A DNA stretch of 64,000 bases from Borborobacter arsenicus (GTDB lineage Bacteria > Pseudomonadota > Alphaproteobacteria > Rhizobiales > Rhizobiaceae). A program made the translations under genes and the position numbers. The stretch covers positions 1-64,000 of the forward strand of contig NZ_RKST01000022.1 in the NCBI RefSeq assembly GCF_003934165.1, given 5' to 3'. The notes beneath the pieces were generated by a model. That model was given only the letters and a program-made list of their open reading frames with translations. It searched no databases and had not been told where the DNA came from. Shown here in pieces: positions 17,708-27,425 of this stretch. Within the stretch, counting starts at the first letter, position 1, and each line of letters starts with the position of its first letter.

Positions 17708-18865
17708 TCACCCCCTCCCAAGGGTTTGCCGGGCGATGATGACTTTCTGCACATCCGAAGCGCCTTCATAAATTCGAAGCGCCCGGATTTCGCGGTAGAG
17801 GCTTTCGACGACGCTGCCCTTTCGTACGCCGTCGCCTCCATGAATCTGCACGGCCTTGTCGATCACGCTCTGGGCGCGATCGGTGGCATAAAGCTTGGCC
17901 ATCGCCGCCTCGCGGCTGACGCGGGCAGCACCTTTGTCCTTCAGCCAGGCGGCGCGATAGACCAGCAATGCCGCAGCATCAATATCGAGCGCCATGTCGG
18001 CGATGTGGCCTTGCACCATCTGCAGCTCGGACATCGGCGCGCCGAACAATTCGCGGGAGGCTGCGCGCGCGAGCGTCTCGTCCAGCGCGCGGCGCGCGAA
18101 GCCGAGGGCGGCCGCCGCAACAGTCGAGCGGAACACGTCGAGCACCGACATGGCGATCTTGAAGCCCTCACCCGGCCTGCCGACCAGCGCCGATTTCGGC
18201 ACGCGGCAGTTGGCGAAGGAAAGGCGCGCCAGCGGATGCGGCGCGATCACCTCCAGCCGCTCGGCGATTTCAAGGCCCGGCGTGTCGGCCGGCACGATAA
18301 AGGCCGATATGCCCTTTGCCCCCGGTCCCTCGCCGGTGCGTGCGAAAACCGTGTAGACATCAGCGATGCCGCCGTTGGAAATCCAGGTCTTCTCGCCGTC
18401 GAGTATATAAAAATCGCCGTCAGCGCGCGCGGCAAGATCGAGATTGGCGACGTCGGAGCCGGATTTGGGCTCGCTCAGCGCGAAGGCCGACAAAGCCACA
18501 CCGCGTCGCGTCTTCGCCAGCCATGCGTGCCGCTGCTCCGCCGTGCCGAACAGCGACAAAGCACCGGTGCCCAGCCCCTGCATGGCGAAGGAAAAATCGG
18601 CCAGCCCATCATGTCGGGCCAGCGTCTCGCGGATGATGCACAGGCTCCTGACGTCGAGCCTGCTTGTCTCATCCTCCGGATCGACGGCCGAATGCAGCAG
18701 CCACCCACCCTCGCCCAGCTTTGCAACCAGTTCGCGGCAGGCGCTATCGACGTCGCCATGGTCGATATTGCCCAGATTGGCCGACGCCCAATCCTCCAGC
18801 GCATCCGCCAGTTCGCGGTGACGCGACTCGAAGAACGGCCAATCCAGGAAGCTGCGGTCGGCCAT
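17708..18865 (-). CDS. Acyl-CoA dehydrogenase family protein
   Basis: This FAD-dependent acyl-CoA dehydrogenase has 385 residues from the ATG at 18865. That start lies one base after the crotonase gene's stop; extending upstream would read through the crotonase. It shows [12 protein letters not shown] near residue 135, [11 protein letters not shown] near 170, and [15 protein letters not shown] near 360, where the glutamate is in the place of the usual catalytic base. In the 2-aminobenzoyl-CoA pathway of Azoarcus evansii, beta-oxidation-like enzymes act after ring reduction, and this gene fits such a step. The true substrate is unproven. Confidence 0.85.
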   Translation of the reverse strand: MADRSFLDWPFFESRHRELADALEDWASANLGNIDHGDVDSACRELVAKLGEGGWLLHSAVDPEDETSRLDVRSLCIIRETLARHDGLADFSFAMQGLGTGALSLFGTAEQRHAWLAKTRRGVALSAFALSEPKSGSDVANLDLAARADGDFYILDGEKTWISNGGIADVYTVFARTGEGPGAKGISAFIVPADTPGLEIAERLEVIAPHPLARLSFANCRVPKSALVGRPGEGFKIAMSVLDVFRSTVAAAALGFARRALDETLARAASRELFGAPMSELQMVQGHIADMALDIDAAALLVYRAAWLKDKGAARVSREAAMAKLYATDRAQSVIDKAVQIHGGDGVRKGSVVESLYREIRALRIYEGASDVQKVIIARQTLGRG

Positions 18866-18866
18866 A

Positions 18867-19679
18867 TCAGTTGCCTTCGAACTTTGGCTTCTGGTGCGCG
18901 ACGAAGGCATCATAGGCGCGCTTGAAGTCAAGCGTCTGCATGCAGATCGCCTGCGCCTGCGCTTCGGCCTCGATCGCCTGTTCGATCGACATCGACCATT
19001 CCTGGTTGAGCATCGTCTTGGTCATCATATGACCGAAATTCGGACCGTCGGCCAGACGCCTTGCCAATGCCAAGGCTTCGGCATCGAGCGAATCCGCACC
19101 AACCAGCCGATTGAAGAAACCCCAGCGTTCTCCTTCCTCCGCGCTCATGGTGCGGCCGGTATAAAGAAGCTCGGACGCGCGCCCCTGGCCGATGATACGC
19201 GGCAGGATCGCACAGGCGCCCATGTCGCAGCCAGCAAGGCCGACGCGGGTGAACAGGAATGCCGTCTTTGCCTCCGGTGTCGCAAGCCGCATGTCAGACG
19301 CCATGGCGATGATGGCACCGGCGCCGACACAGACACCATCGACAGCCGCGATGACCGGCTTGCCGCAATTGACCATCGCCTTGATCAGGTCTCCGGTCAT
19401 GCGGGTGAATTTCAGCAGGCCCTTCATATCGAGGTCAAGCAGCGGCCCGATAATGTCATGGACATCGCCGCCAGAGCAGAAATTACCGCCATTGGAGCCG
19501 AACACCACGGCCTTGATGTCGTCGGCATAGGCAAGCGCGCGGAACACATCGCGCAGTTCGGCATAGCTGTCGAAGGTCAGCGGGTTCTTGCGCTCGGGGC
19601 GATCGAGCGAGATGACGGCAATGCCATCCTCGGCACGCCATCGGAAGTGCTTTGCCTCATAGCCAGCCATGTCAGTCAT
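18867..19679 (-). CDS. Crotonase-fold protein (enoyl-CoA hydratase/isomerase family) with altered active site
   Basis: The 270 residues follow the crotonase fold, with the oxyanion-hole segment [11 protein letters not shown] near residue 65 and [12 protein letters not shown] near 115. Where enoyl-CoA hydratases have two catalytic glutamates (GGGxELA and xPEx), this protein has isoleucine (GAGAIIA) and arginine (FTRV). It keeps an aspartate in [14 protein letters not shown], matching the aspartate of dienoyl-CoA isomerases. It is therefore unlikely to be a simple hydratase and may do isomerisation or ring hydrolysis. The start at 19679 overlaps the MarR gene by 8 nt and has AGGTGAG upstream. 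It belongs to the same tight operon as the monooxygenase. Confidence 0.85.
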   Translation of the reverse strand: MTDMAGYEAKHFRWRAEDGIAVISLDRPERKNPLTFDSYAELRDVFRALAYADDIKAVVFGSNGGNFCSGGDVHDIIGPLLDLDMKGLLKFTRMTGDLIKAMVNCGKPVIAAVDGVCVGAGAIIAMASDMRLATPEAKTAFLFTRVGLAGCDMGACAILPRIIGQGRASELLYTGRTMSAEEGERWGFFNRLVGADSLDAEALALARRLADGPNFGHMMTKTMLNQEWSMSIEQAIEAEAQAQAICMQTLDFKRAYDAFVAHQKPKFEGN

Positions 19680-20169
19680 TTTCTTTACTCACCTTGCCTG
19701 TCAATTTAGGGGAATGTCCGACCGCATCGAGGATTGCGATCATGCGTTCGCAGTCGCTCGGCGGCAGGTCCTCCAGAATGGCTCCCACCCATCCGGCATG
19801 GGCATCGGCCAACACCGAGAAGCGATCACGCCCCTTCTTGCTCAGGCGCACCAGCGTGGCCCGCTTGTCGCCTTCTACCGGCACGCGCAGCACCAGCCCA
19901 TCCAGCGCCAGCCTTTCAACAATGCCGGTCACATTGCCGTTCGAAACGCGCAGTGCGGCCGAAAGCTCGCTCATCTTCAGGCCTTCGTCGAAGCGGTAGA
20001 GGGCTGCCAGAACATCGAAGCGCGGCAAGGTGGTGTCATATTCCTCCCGCAGCCGCTCGCGGATCGTTGCCTCCACCAGCTTCGTTGCCTTCAGCAGCTT
20101 CAGCCACAGACGCAGGCGCTGCCTGACCATCTGCGGGTGACCCGCCGTCGCCAATTCCTCGCCGCTCAT
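19672..20169 (-). CDS. MarR-family transcriptional regulator of the aromatic-CoA operon
   Basis: This 165-residue MarR-type winged-helix protein has DNA-recognition helix residues in [22 protein letters not shown] (about 75-97) and the wing at [20 protein letters not shown] (about 98-117). It lies inside the operon, overlapping the dehydrogenase gene by 4 nt and the crotonase gene by 8 nt. MarR proteins that control aromatic degradation are usually released from DNA by the acid or its CoA thioester. The 36-bp palindrome at 23269-23304, in front of the operon, is the natural candidate operator. Confidence 0.9.
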   Translation of the reverse strand: MSGEELATAGHPQMVRQRLRLWLKLLKATKLVEATIRERLREEYDTTLPRFDVLAALYRFDEGLKMSELSAALRVSNGNVTGIVERLALDGLVLRVPVEGDKRATLVRLSKKGRDRFSVLADAHAGWVGAILEDLPPSDCERMIAILDAVGHSPKLTGKVSKEND

Positions 20170-20927
20170 ATTTCACCCCCGGAGACAGATAGCGCCTGCC
20201 CCGTTATCGAACCCGAATGCGGGCCGCACAGGAACAGCACGCTTTCAGCCACTTCTTCCGGCAGCACGAACCGCTTCTGAGGATTGGCGGCAGTCAGGGC
20301 CGCAACCGCCTCGTCGCGGCTCTTGCCGGTCTTTTGCATGATGTTTTCAATTGAACGCTCAAGCATCGGCGTCAGCGTGAAGCCGGGACAGACGGCGTTG
20401 ACGGTAATGCCCGTCTCGGCAAGTTCGAGCGCCAGCGAGCGCGTCAGCCCGATGACGCCGTGCTTGGCGGCGCTATAGGCCGACACATAGGGATAGCCCT
20501 TCAGCCCGGCCGTCGAGGCAATCGAGATCAGCCGCCCCTGTCCACGCTTCCTCATGCCAGTGAGCGCCTGCTGGAAGGTGAGGAAGATGCTGGTGAGGTT
20601 GACATCAAGCATCTGCCGCCACAGCTCAAGGCCGGTGCGGTGGAAGGGAGAACTTTCGGCGGCGCCGGCATTGGCTACGACGATGTCGAGTTCACCGACC
20701 TCAGTCGAAATGCGCTGGAACAGAGAGCGCACCGATGCCTCATCGGTGACGTCCGCCGTCATTGCCCTGACACCCGGCAAGGCGGCAGCAGCCGCCTCCA
20801 GCGGCTCCATGCGCCGGCCGGAAATGACCACGGTTGCCCCTGCTTCCGACAAGGCGCGCGCGATTGCCGCCCCCATGCCGGAGCCGCCACCCGTCACCAA
20901 TGCGCACTGGCCCGAAAGGTCGGTCAT
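20166..20927 (-). CDS. Short-chain dehydrogenase/reductase
   Basis: This is a classical SDR of 253 residues with the cofactor motif TGGGSGMG near residue 12, the NAG motif (ANAGAAE near 86), catalytic Ser in SIASTAG, and YSAAK near 152. The acidic residue after strand 2 is replaced by GRRMEP, where Arg-Arg suggests NADP(H) or dual use. It overlaps the monooxygenase gene and the MarR gene by 4 nt each, so translation is coupled. The likely role is oxidation of a 3-hydroxyacyl-CoA in the ring-degradation pathway. Confidence 0.88.
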   Translation of the reverse strand: MTDLSGQCALVTGGGSGMGAAIARALSEAGATVVISGRRMEPLEAAAAALPGVRAMTADVTDEASVRSLFQRISTEVGELDIVVANAGAAESSPFHRTGLELWRQMLDVNLTSIFLTFQQALTGMRKRGQGRLISIASTAGLKGYPYVSAYSAAKHGVIGLTRSLALELAETGITVNAVCPGFTLTPMLERSIENIMQKTGKSRDEAVAALTAANPQKRFVLPEEVAESVLFLCGPHSGSITGQALSVSGGEI

Positions 20928-23224
20928 ACCACCCTGTCCTGTGCTGCCATTTCAGCCGCCCGCTCTGCCAAACGACGCAACTGGTCGCGCCCCGGCAGAT
21001 AGGGATCGGGCCATTTTTCGACGGTGTCGCCAAGTGCGGCGGCGGCACGCAAGGTCCAATAAGGATCGGTCAGATGCGGCCGCGCCAGGCAGACCAGATC
21101 GGCACGGCCGGCCAGCAGGATCGAATTGACATGATCCGGCTCGTAGATATTGCCGACGGCAATCGTCGCCATGCCGGTTTCGTTGCGGATACGATCGGAA
21201 AACGGCGTCTGGAACATGCGGCCATAGACCGGCTTGGCCAATTCCGTCGTCTGACCGGCAGAGACGTCGCAAATATCGACGCCAGCCTCTTGCAGCATAC
21301 GCGCGATCTCGACGGCCTCCTGCGGGGTGACGCCATCGGCGCCGACCCAATCATTGGCCGAGATGCGCACCGAGATAGGCTTGTGGCGCGGCCAGACCTC
21401 GCGCACCGCATGATAGATCTCCAGCGGATAGCGCATGCGGTTTTCCAACGATCCGCCATAATCATCCGTGCGGTTATTGGTTACCGGCGTGATGAAGGAC
21501 GACAGCAGATAACCGTGCGCAGCATGGATTTCGAGCATGTCGAAGCCGCAGCGGTCGGCCATCTCGGCAGACGCGACGAACTGGTCGCGCACCATGTCCA
21601 TGTCGGCGCGGGTCATCGCCTTCGGCGTCTGGTTTTCAGAAGACCACGGAATCTCGGAAACGGACAGCACCGGCCAGTTGCCCGCCGGCAACGGCTTGTC
21701 TGTGCCTTCCCAGCCGACGCGGGTGGAGCCCTTGCGGCCGGAATGGCCGATTTGCGCGCAAATCTTCGCCTGCGTCTCGTTGTGTACGAAATCGACAATG
21801 CGTTTCCAGGCGACCTCGTGTTCAGGCGCATAAAAGCCAGGGCAGCCCGGCGTGATGCGGCCTTCCGGACTGACGCATGTCATCTCTATATAAAGAAGCC
21901 CCGCCCCGCCCTTGGCGCGTTCGCAATAGTGCACCAGATGCCAATCAGTCGGCGTGCCGTCGACGGCCTTGTATTGCGCCATGGGCGAGACGACGACGCG
22001 GTTCTTCAGCTCCATTTCGCGCAGGCGGAAGGGTGCGAACATCGGGGCGCGCTGGGTGCCTTCGGGCGCGCCGGCACGTTCCTGGAACCACGCCTCGGCA
22101 CTTTCCAGCCACGCCTTGTCGCGCAGACGCAGATTTTCATGGCTGATGCGTTGCGAGCGCGTCAGCAGCGAATAGTTGAACTGGACCGGATCGAGATCGA
22201 AATAGCGCTCGACATCCTCGAACCACTCCAGCGAGTTGCGCGCCGCCGATTGCAGGCGCAGCACCTCGGTGCGACGCTCGTCCTCGTAGCGTGCAAAAGC
22301 CTGTTCCAGCGTCTTTTCCGTGTGGACGAGTTCAGCAAGTGCGATTGCGCTTTCCAGCGCGAGCTTAGTGCCCGAACCGATCGAGAAATGCGCGGTCGCC
22401 GCCGCATCGCCGAGCAGCGCCATGTTTTTGTACGACCAGCGCTTGCACAGAACACGCGGGAAGTTGAGCCATGCCGACCCACGAATATGGTTGGCGTTGG
22501 TCATCAGCTCGTGGCCGTCGAGATATTTGGCGAAGATGCGCTGGCAGACCTCGATGCTCTCCTGCTGGCTCATATCGCCGAAGCCGAATTTCTCCCAGGA
22601 CGGGGTACTGCATTCGACAATGAAGGTCGCCGTGTCGTTGTCGAACTGGTAGGCGTGCGCCCAGACCCAGCCGTGCTCGGTCTCCTCGAAAATGAAGGTG
22701 AAGGCGTCGTCGAATTTCTGATGCGTGCCAAGCCAGACGAATTTGCAGGTGCGCACGTCGATATCCGGCTCGAATTGCGCCGAAAATTCCGTCCGCGCCC
22801 GCGAATTCAGGCCATCTGCGGCCACAACCAGATCATATTCGTCCAAAAACGGAGCGATTTGCTCGATATTTGTCTGGAAACGCAGTTCCACACCAAGTTC
22901 CCGCGCCCTTTGCTGCAATAAAAGCAGCAATTTCTTGCGGCCGATGCCGCAAAAACCATGGCCTGTGGAAACCGTCTTGGTGCCTTTGAAGTGGACAGCG
23001 ATGTCGTCCCAATAGGCAAAATGCGATCGGATAGCGGCAGCGCTCGGCGCATCATTGGCCGCCAAATTGGTCAGGGTCTCGTCGGAAAGCACCACTCCCC
23101 AGCCGAACGTGTCGTCAGGCTTGTTGCGCTCGATGACCACGACCTCGCAATCGGGGTCGCGCAGTTTCATGCTGATCGCGAAATAGAGGCCCGAAGGCCC
23201 GCCTCCGAGACAGGCGATCTTCAT
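20924..23224 (-). CDS. Bifunctional aryl-CoA monooxygenase/old-yellow-enzyme reductase (2-aminobenzoyl-CoA or salicylyl-CoA type)
   Basis: This fusion has 766 residues from the ATG at 23224. The N-terminal half is a class A flavin monooxygenase, with the FAD motif GGGPSGLYF at residues 7-15 and [15 protein letters not shown] near 275. From about residue 390 the C-terminal half is an old-yellow-enzyme type reductase ([19 protein letters not shown], then [14 protein letters not shown] and [14 protein letters not shown]). This order is that of 2-aminobenzoyl-CoA monooxygenase/reductase, which hydroxylates and then reduces the ring. Database entries also name it salicylyl-CoA 5-hydroxylase. The AGGGAG ribosome site fits this start. 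It leads the operon, behind the 36-bp palindrome. Confidence 0.88.
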   Translation of the reverse strand: MKIACLGGGPSGLYFAISMKLRDPDCEVVVIERNKPDDTFGWGVVLSDETLTNLAANDAPSAAAIRSHFAYWDDIAVHFKGTKTVSTGHGFCGIGRKKLLLLLQQRARELGVELRFQTNIEQIAPFLDEYDLVVAADGLNSRARTEFSAQFEPDIDVRTCKFVWLGTHQKFDDAFTFIFEETEHGWVWAHAYQFDNDTATFIVECSTPSWEKFGFGDMSQQESIEVCQRIFAKYLDGHELMTNANHIRGSAWLNFPRVLCKRWSYKNMALLGDAAATAHFSIGSGTKLALESAIALAELVHTEKTLEQAFARYEDERRTEVLRLQSAARNSLEWFEDVERYFDLDPVQFNYSLLTRSQRISHENLRLRDKAWLESAEAWFQERAGAPEGTQRAPMFAPFRLREMELKNRVVVSPMAQYKAVDGTPTDWHLVHYCERAKGGAGLLYIEMTCVSPEGRITPGCPGFYAPEHEVAWKRIVDFVHNETQAKICAQIGHSGRKGSTRVGWEGTDKPLPAGNWPVLSVSEIPWSSENQTPKAMTRADMDMVRDQFVASAEMADRCGFDMLEIHAAHGYLLSSFITPVTNNRTDDYGGSLENRMRYPLEIYHAVREVWPRHKPISVRISANDWVGADGVTPQEAVEIARMLQEAGVDICDVSAGQTTELAKPVYGRMFQTPFSDRIRNETGMATIAVGNIYEPDHVNSILLAGRADLVCLARPHLTDPYWTLRAAAALGDTVEKWPDPYLPGRDQLRRLAERAAEMAAQDRVV

Positions 23225-23268
23225 CAGCAAACTCCCTATGATTGCTCGAAGGATGGCACCGCATCCGG

Positions 23269-23304
23269 ATAATTTCAAGCATGAAATTTCATGCTTGAAA
23301 TTAT
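23269..23304. promoter_or_regulatory. 36-bp perfect palindrome, probable MarR operator
   Basis: Bases 23269-23286 are the exact reverse complement of 23287-23304. Each half holds a smaller box of the form TTTCA-N4-TGAAA (23273-23286 and 23287-23300), and the two boxes touch. MarR dimers bind boxes of about this length, so two dimers could sit side by side. It lies 45 nt before the monooxygenase start and 87 nt before the divergent hydrolase, so it could control both directions. Linking it to the MarR gene in the operon is inference. Confidence 0.8.
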
Positions 23305-23391
23305 TGGAATACGCCTTGCGTTGCCATCGATCCATGTGCTCATTGGCAAGATGCATCCACGCATCATGGCGCGTGGCGGGAGCGAGCAAGG

Positions 23392-24222
23392 ATGACGAGA
23401 ACTTCGGCAATCGACTGGGACGACGCCTATTCGAATGCGGCGCACATTCCAGACGGCCTCTCCTATGCCGGGCGCTGGACCGCACAAGCTGCGGCGTTTC
23501 GTGAAAAGCTTCTCGGCACCAAGCGCATGCGACTGGACATCCCCTATGGGGAGCATGAGCGAAACCGGTACGACCTTTTCCTGCCCGAAAGTAAGCCCAA
23601 AGGCCTCGCGGTCTTCGTCCATGGCGGCTATTTCATCGCGACCGACAAATCCACATGGTCGCATCTGGCTTCGGGGGCGCTGGCCCATGGCTATGCCGTG
23701 GCAATGCCGTCCTATGTGCTGTGCCCCGATGCCTCCATTCCGGAAATCACCCGCCAAGTCGCCGCGGCGATAACAACTGCAGCCGATGAAATCGCCGGCC
23801 CGATCCATCTTGCCGGTCATTCGGCCGGCGGGCATCTGGTCACGCGAATGAGTACGGTCACCACGCCGCTGGATATGGAAACTGCCGGGCGGATCCAAAA
23901 AACGGTATCCATTTCGGGCCTGCATGACCTGCGGCCGCTACGCAATACCAAGATGAACGAGTTACTGCGACTTGACGCCGATACGGCGCGCGCAGAGAGC
24001 GTGGCCCTGCTCGACCCGATGCCCGGCACAGACCTTTCCTGCTGGGTGGGGGAGGATGAACGCCCGGAATTCTTGCGGCAGAATGCTTTGCCGGAAAATC
24101 TCTGGAGCAGCTTCGACGTCCATGTGTCGACCGTTGAGGAGCCTACCCGCCACCATTACAATATCATGGATGGGCTTACCGATCCCAACCACGGGCTGGT
24201 ACGCACATTGCTCAAGCTGTAG
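23392..24222 (+). CDS. Alpha/beta hydrolase, arylformamidase (kynurenine formamidase)-like
   Basis: The 276-residue protein has an alpha/beta-hydrolase core with the oxyanion loop FVHGGYF near residue 77, the nucleophile elbow GHSAGGH near 143, and a late histidine in the [14 protein letters not shown] region. The HGG loop and overall length match the carboxylesterase/arylformamidase branch. Arylformamidase converts N-formylkynurenine to kynurenine, a precursor of anthranilate, which would fit the divergent anthranilate-type operon. Other ester or amide substrates are possible. The ATG at 23392 directly follows GAGCAAGG. It shares the palindrome-bearing intergenic region with the operon. Confidence 0.72.
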   Translation: MTRTSAIDWDDAYSNAAHIPDGLSYAGRWTAQAAAFREKLLGTKRMRLDIPYGEHERNRYDLFLPESKPKGLAVFVHGGYFIATDKSTWSHLASGALAHGYAVAMPSYVLCPDASIPEITRQVAAAITTAADEIAGPIHLAGHSAGGHLVTRMSTVTTPLDMETAGRIQKTVSISGLHDLRPLRNTKMNELLRLDADTARAESVALLDPMPGTDLSCWVGEDERPEFLRQNALPENLWSSFDVHVSTVEEPTRHHYNIMDGLTDPNHGLVRTLLKL

Positions 24223-24267
24223 AAGGCGCATCAAGCGCCGCCATTACCGAGAGTGACCGGAGGTTTT

Positions 24268-24504
24268 ATGCAAACCGTATTCGTCCAGCTGCAGTGCAAG
24301 CCGGGTCAGACCTATCAGGTGGCTGACGAACTCTATGAGCGCGAGGTCGTGTCCGAACTCTACTCCACGAGCGGCGACTACGATCTGCTGATGAAGATCT
24401 ATATCGAGGACGATGTCGATATCGGCAAATTCATCAATGAGAATGTCGCCAATGTGCCCGGCATCATGCGCTCACTGACGACGCTGACCTTCAAGGCCTT
24501 TTGA
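24268..24504 (+). CDS. Stand-alone Lrp/AsnC ligand-binding (RAM) domain protein
   Basis: This 78-residue protein corresponds to only the C-terminal RAM domain of Lrp/AsnC regulators. It opens with VFVQLQCKPGQTYQVADEL, has the STSGDYDLLMKIYI strand, and ends in SLTTLTF. It has no DNA-binding helix-turn-helix. CCGGAGG precedes the ATG at 24268. Such stand-alone domains form ring-shaped oligomers that bind small molecules, often amino acids, and may modulate full-length Lrp proteins. It follows the arylformamidase-like gene by 45 nt on the same strand, so the two may be co-transcribed. It converges on ccmC. Confidence 0.85.
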   Translation: MQTVFVQLQCKPGQTYQVADELYEREVVSELYSTSGDYDLLMKIYIEDDVDIGKFINENVANVPGIMRSLTTLTFKAF

Positions 24505-24552
24505 GCAGGCACTTTGCGACTTGAGTCAAGGCGCTCGACCAAGCGATTGACT

Positions 24553-25317
24553 TTACACCGTTTTCCGATCGGCACGCCGCGCCGCAACATAGCGCATAGC
24601 CATCACGCGGCGGCGCAATATCTCGGTACGCATCGCCATCACATGCATCGTGAAGAACAACACGGTGACGCCGAGCGCCATGACGGCCAGCGGCCAAAGC
24701 AGGCTGGGGTGGATGGTCGGGCCGTCGAGCCGGAACACGGATGCAGGCTGATGCAGCGTGTTCCACCACTCGACCGAGAATTTTATGATCGGGATATTGA
24801 CGAAGCCCACCAGCGTGATGATTGCCGCCGCCCGTGCTGAGCGGGCCGGATCGTCAAGCGCGCGCGTCAGCGCAATGATGCCGAGATACATCAGAAACAG
24901 GACGAAGACCGAAGTCAGCCGGGCATCCCAGACCCACCAGGTCCCCCACATCGGCTTGCCCCAGATCGAGCCGGTCACCAGCGCCAGTGCGGTAAAGGCG
25001 GCACCGATGGGGGCGGCTGCCTTCAGCGAGACGTCAGCCAGCGGATGACGCCAAACAAGCGTGCCGAGGGCAGAAACCGCCATGAGCGAATAACACATCA
25101 TGGCGATCCACGCGAAAGGGACGTGGATATACATGATGCGCACGGTCGAGCCCTGCTGGTAATCAAGCGGCGCTGTGAAGCCCATATAGAGCCCCGCGCC
25201 AAGCAGGATCGCTGCCATGCCAGCCAGCCACGGCACCAGCCGGTCGGCCAACGCCAGAAAGCGCGTCGGATTGGCAATGTCGATCCAGCGGCCGGGCCGC
25301 GTGCTGATGTCGCTCAT
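24553..25317 (-). CDS. ccmC: Heme exporter protein CcmC
   Basis: CcmC is the inner-membrane protein of cytochrome c maturation system I that presents heme to CcmE. The 254 residues contain six hydrophobic spans and the tryptophan-rich heme-handling motif WGTWWVWDARLTS near 128-140. Flanking histidines lie in YIHVPFAW (near 65) and in the FSVEWWNTLHQP segment (near 190). The gene normally lies in a ccmABCD(E) cluster, but here it is alone between the RAM-domain gene (convergent) and ndvA (87 nt upstream on the same strand). No ccmA, ccmB or ccmD is visible. Its start ATG at 25317 has a weak ribosome site. Confidence 0.93.
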   Translation of the reverse strand: MSDISTRPGRWIDIANPTRFLALADRLVPWLAGMAAILLGAGLYMGFTAPLDYQQGSTVRIMYIHVPFAWIAMMCYSLMAVSALGTLVWRHPLADVSLKAAAPIGAAFTALALVTGSIWGKPMWGTWWVWDARLTSVFVLFLMYLGIIALTRALDDPARSARAAAIITLVGFVNIPIIKFSVEWWNTLHQPASVFRLDGPTIHPSLLWPLAVMALGVTVLFFTMHVMAMRTEILRRRVMAMRYVAARRADRKTV

Positions 25318-25403
25318 GGCGATCTAATTAAACCGCCTGCGATGTGTGCGCAATGCGGGGGGTCGCCGCAGGCGGCAACCTCCCCAGCCGTGGGACCTGC
25401 CCG

Positions 25404-27179
25404 TCAGGCCGCCTCGTTGTGCATCGAAACATGGCTGAGGCGCCGCACTTCCTCGTCGTTCAGCAGGCCGCCGGCACGCAGCAAGGCGGCAAAGCGTCCA
25501 TTGGTCGCCGAGAGGTCGTTGAAGCCGCCCATCTCGATGATGCGCCCCTGATCCATGAAGACGACCAGATCGGCATCGCGAACGGTGGTCAGGCGATGGG
25601 CGATGATGAAGGTGGTGCGGCCCTGGCGAACACCGTCGATCGCCTCCTTGACACGCGATTCGGTTTCGACGTCGAGGGCGCTGGTCGCCTCGTCCAGGAC
25701 CAGGATCGGTGCATCTTTCAGGATGGCACGGGCAATGGCGATGCGTTGGCGCTCGCCACCGGAAAGCTGGCCGCCACGTTCGCCGACCTTGGTGTCGTAG
25801 CCCTCGCTCTTCGACAGGATGAATTCCTGGGCAGCGGCTGCCTTGGCAGCCGCATGTACATCGATATAGCTCGCGTCCTCACGCCCGATACGGATATTCT
25901 CCTCGATCGAGCGGTTGAACAGGCCTGCATCCTGAAACACCGTGGCGATGGACTGACGCAGCGATTTGCGCGTGACCGTGCGCGTATCGACGCCGTCGAT
26001 GAGGATTCGTCCCTGCTGGGGCGTATAGACACGCTGCAACAGATTGATCAGCGTCGTCTTTCCGGCCCCCGTGGGGCCGACAATGGCGATCGTCTGGCCG
26101 GCGCCGACCTCAAACGAGATGTTCTGCACGCCCTGGCCGGAATTCGGGAACTCGAAACTGACGTCCTCGAACCGGATATGACCGGTGACGTTTTCCAGTT
26201 CGCGCAGGTCCGGCGCTTCGTTGCGGTCGGCAACGGAGTCTTCCAGTTCGTAGAAGGCCTCGAGCTTGGCACGCGCATCAAAGATCTGATTGGCGAAGTT
26301 CGAAATCTGATCCAGGCGACTGATCAGCAGCGATGCAAATCCGGTGAAGGCCACGATATCGCCGATCCGCAACTCGCCGCGCGAGACCAGCCATGCACCG
26401 ATCATCAGCACCACCATCATGGAGATGGTAGAGGCCAGACGATGCAGCGCGCTGGCGAGAGCCCACCAATCCAGCACCGGATACTGCGCCTGGATCAGGT
26501 CGCGCACATGCGCCTGCAGCTTCCGGGTCTCCTCGCCGATGCGGTTATAGCTCTGCAGCACCGCGACGTTGTTTACGGAATCGGTCACATGCGAAAACAC
26601 GTCGTGGTAATGCTTTTCAACGCGAGCCTGGCCGTCCTTGGTCTTGTGCATGACCACGCGTCCGATAAGGAGGTAAAGCGCGCCCAGCGCCAGAAGCACC
26701 GCCGACATGCGCAGATCGAGCGATATTGCGGTCGGCACCAGCAGAATCAGCGCGACCGCAGTGGTGAGATGCTGGCGCATGAATTCCAGCCACAGGCTGA
26801 ACAGCGTCTCCACCGCCCGCAACATGGTGTGGAGCGCGTTGGAGGTGCCGCGCTCATGATGCCACGACAGCGGCATCGTGATCACCTGCTCGAAGGATTG
26901 GCACAGGACGCTGGCGCGGAGAGCGTGCGCCAGCCGGTCGGCGCCACGGGCAACCAAGACATAGGCCACGATGTTGAAGACGCCGAGGCTTGCCCACAAA
27001 GCAAGCGTAGGCAGGACCTCGCGCTTATCCGAAATGGAATCGATGACTCGGCCGAACAGGATCGGTTCTGCGATGGTAACGATGGCAAGTACGATATTGG
27101 CAGCGCAGATGAAAAATACGCGCTGCTTTTGGGCTGCCAGATACCGAAGCGCCCGAAAGTAAACTTCCAGCAAGGACAC
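25404..27179 (-). CDS. ndvA: Cyclic beta-1,2-glucan ABC exporter NdvA
   Basis: NdvA moves cyclic beta-1,2-glucan across the inner membrane to the periplasm. The protein is a half-transporter with an N-terminal six-span membrane domain (residues 1-320) and an ATPase domain. Walker A is GPTGAGKTT near residue 375, the signature LSGGERQR is near 485, and Walker B ILVLDEATSALD is near 505. I choose the GTG at 27179, because GAGGTGG sits 6 nt before it, over the GTG at 27188, which that ribosome site overlaps. This gives 591 residues beginning MSLLEVYFRAL, close to the usual NdvA opening. It follows ndvB (247 nt) on the same strand, so synthase and exporter may be co-expressed. Confidence 0.92.
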   Translation of the reverse strand: MSLLEVYFRALRYLAAQKQRVFFICAANIVLAIVTIAEPILFGRVIDSISDKREVLPTLALWASLGVFNIVAYVLVARGADRLAHALRASVLCQSFEQVITMPLSWHHERGTSNALHTMLRAVETLFSLWLEFMRQHLTTAVALILLVPTAISLDLRMSAVLLALGALYLLIGRVVMHKTKDGQARVEKHYHDVFSHVTDSVNNVAVLQSYNRIGEETRKLQAHVRDLIQAQYPVLDWWALASALHRLASTISMMVVLMIGAWLVSRGELRIGDIVAFTGFASLLISRLDQISNFANQIFDARAKLEAFYELEDSVADRNEAPDLRELENVTGHIRFEDVSFEFPNSGQGVQNISFEVGAGQTIAIVGPTGAGKTTLINLLQRVYTPQQGRILIDGVDTRTVTRKSLRQSIATVFQDAGLFNRSIEENIRIGREDASYIDVHAAAKAAAAQEFILSKSEGYDTKVGERGGQLSGGERQRIAIARAILKDAPILVLDEATSALDVETESRVKEAIDGVRQGRTTFIIAHRLTTVRDADLVVFMDQGRIIEMGGFNDLSATNGRFAALLRAGGLLNDEEVRRLSHVSMHNEAA

Positions 27180-27425
27180 GGAACCCACCTCGTAAGGACT
27201 ATAATTTTCTCAGCACGCCAATGCAGGATTCATGCCTGCCAGACCGTACCGACAATGCTCACATACAGTCTCGGTTCCGATTTCTCGAACAACATACGAA
27301 CACGCATCGTAATTTGCCGTGATCAGTTAACGGATTGAGATTTAAGGAAAAATGGCACCGTTGCGGCAAAATAATGGCAGCCGGTGACCCAGATCGGGAT
27401 TCTGGAAAAAATAATAATTCTTTTC

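Noticed and set aside
20834-22921. A 695-codon + strand frame antisense to the monooxygenase fusion
   Set aside because: The reverse-strand protein has clear flavin motifs throughout; the antisense translation does not resemble a protein.
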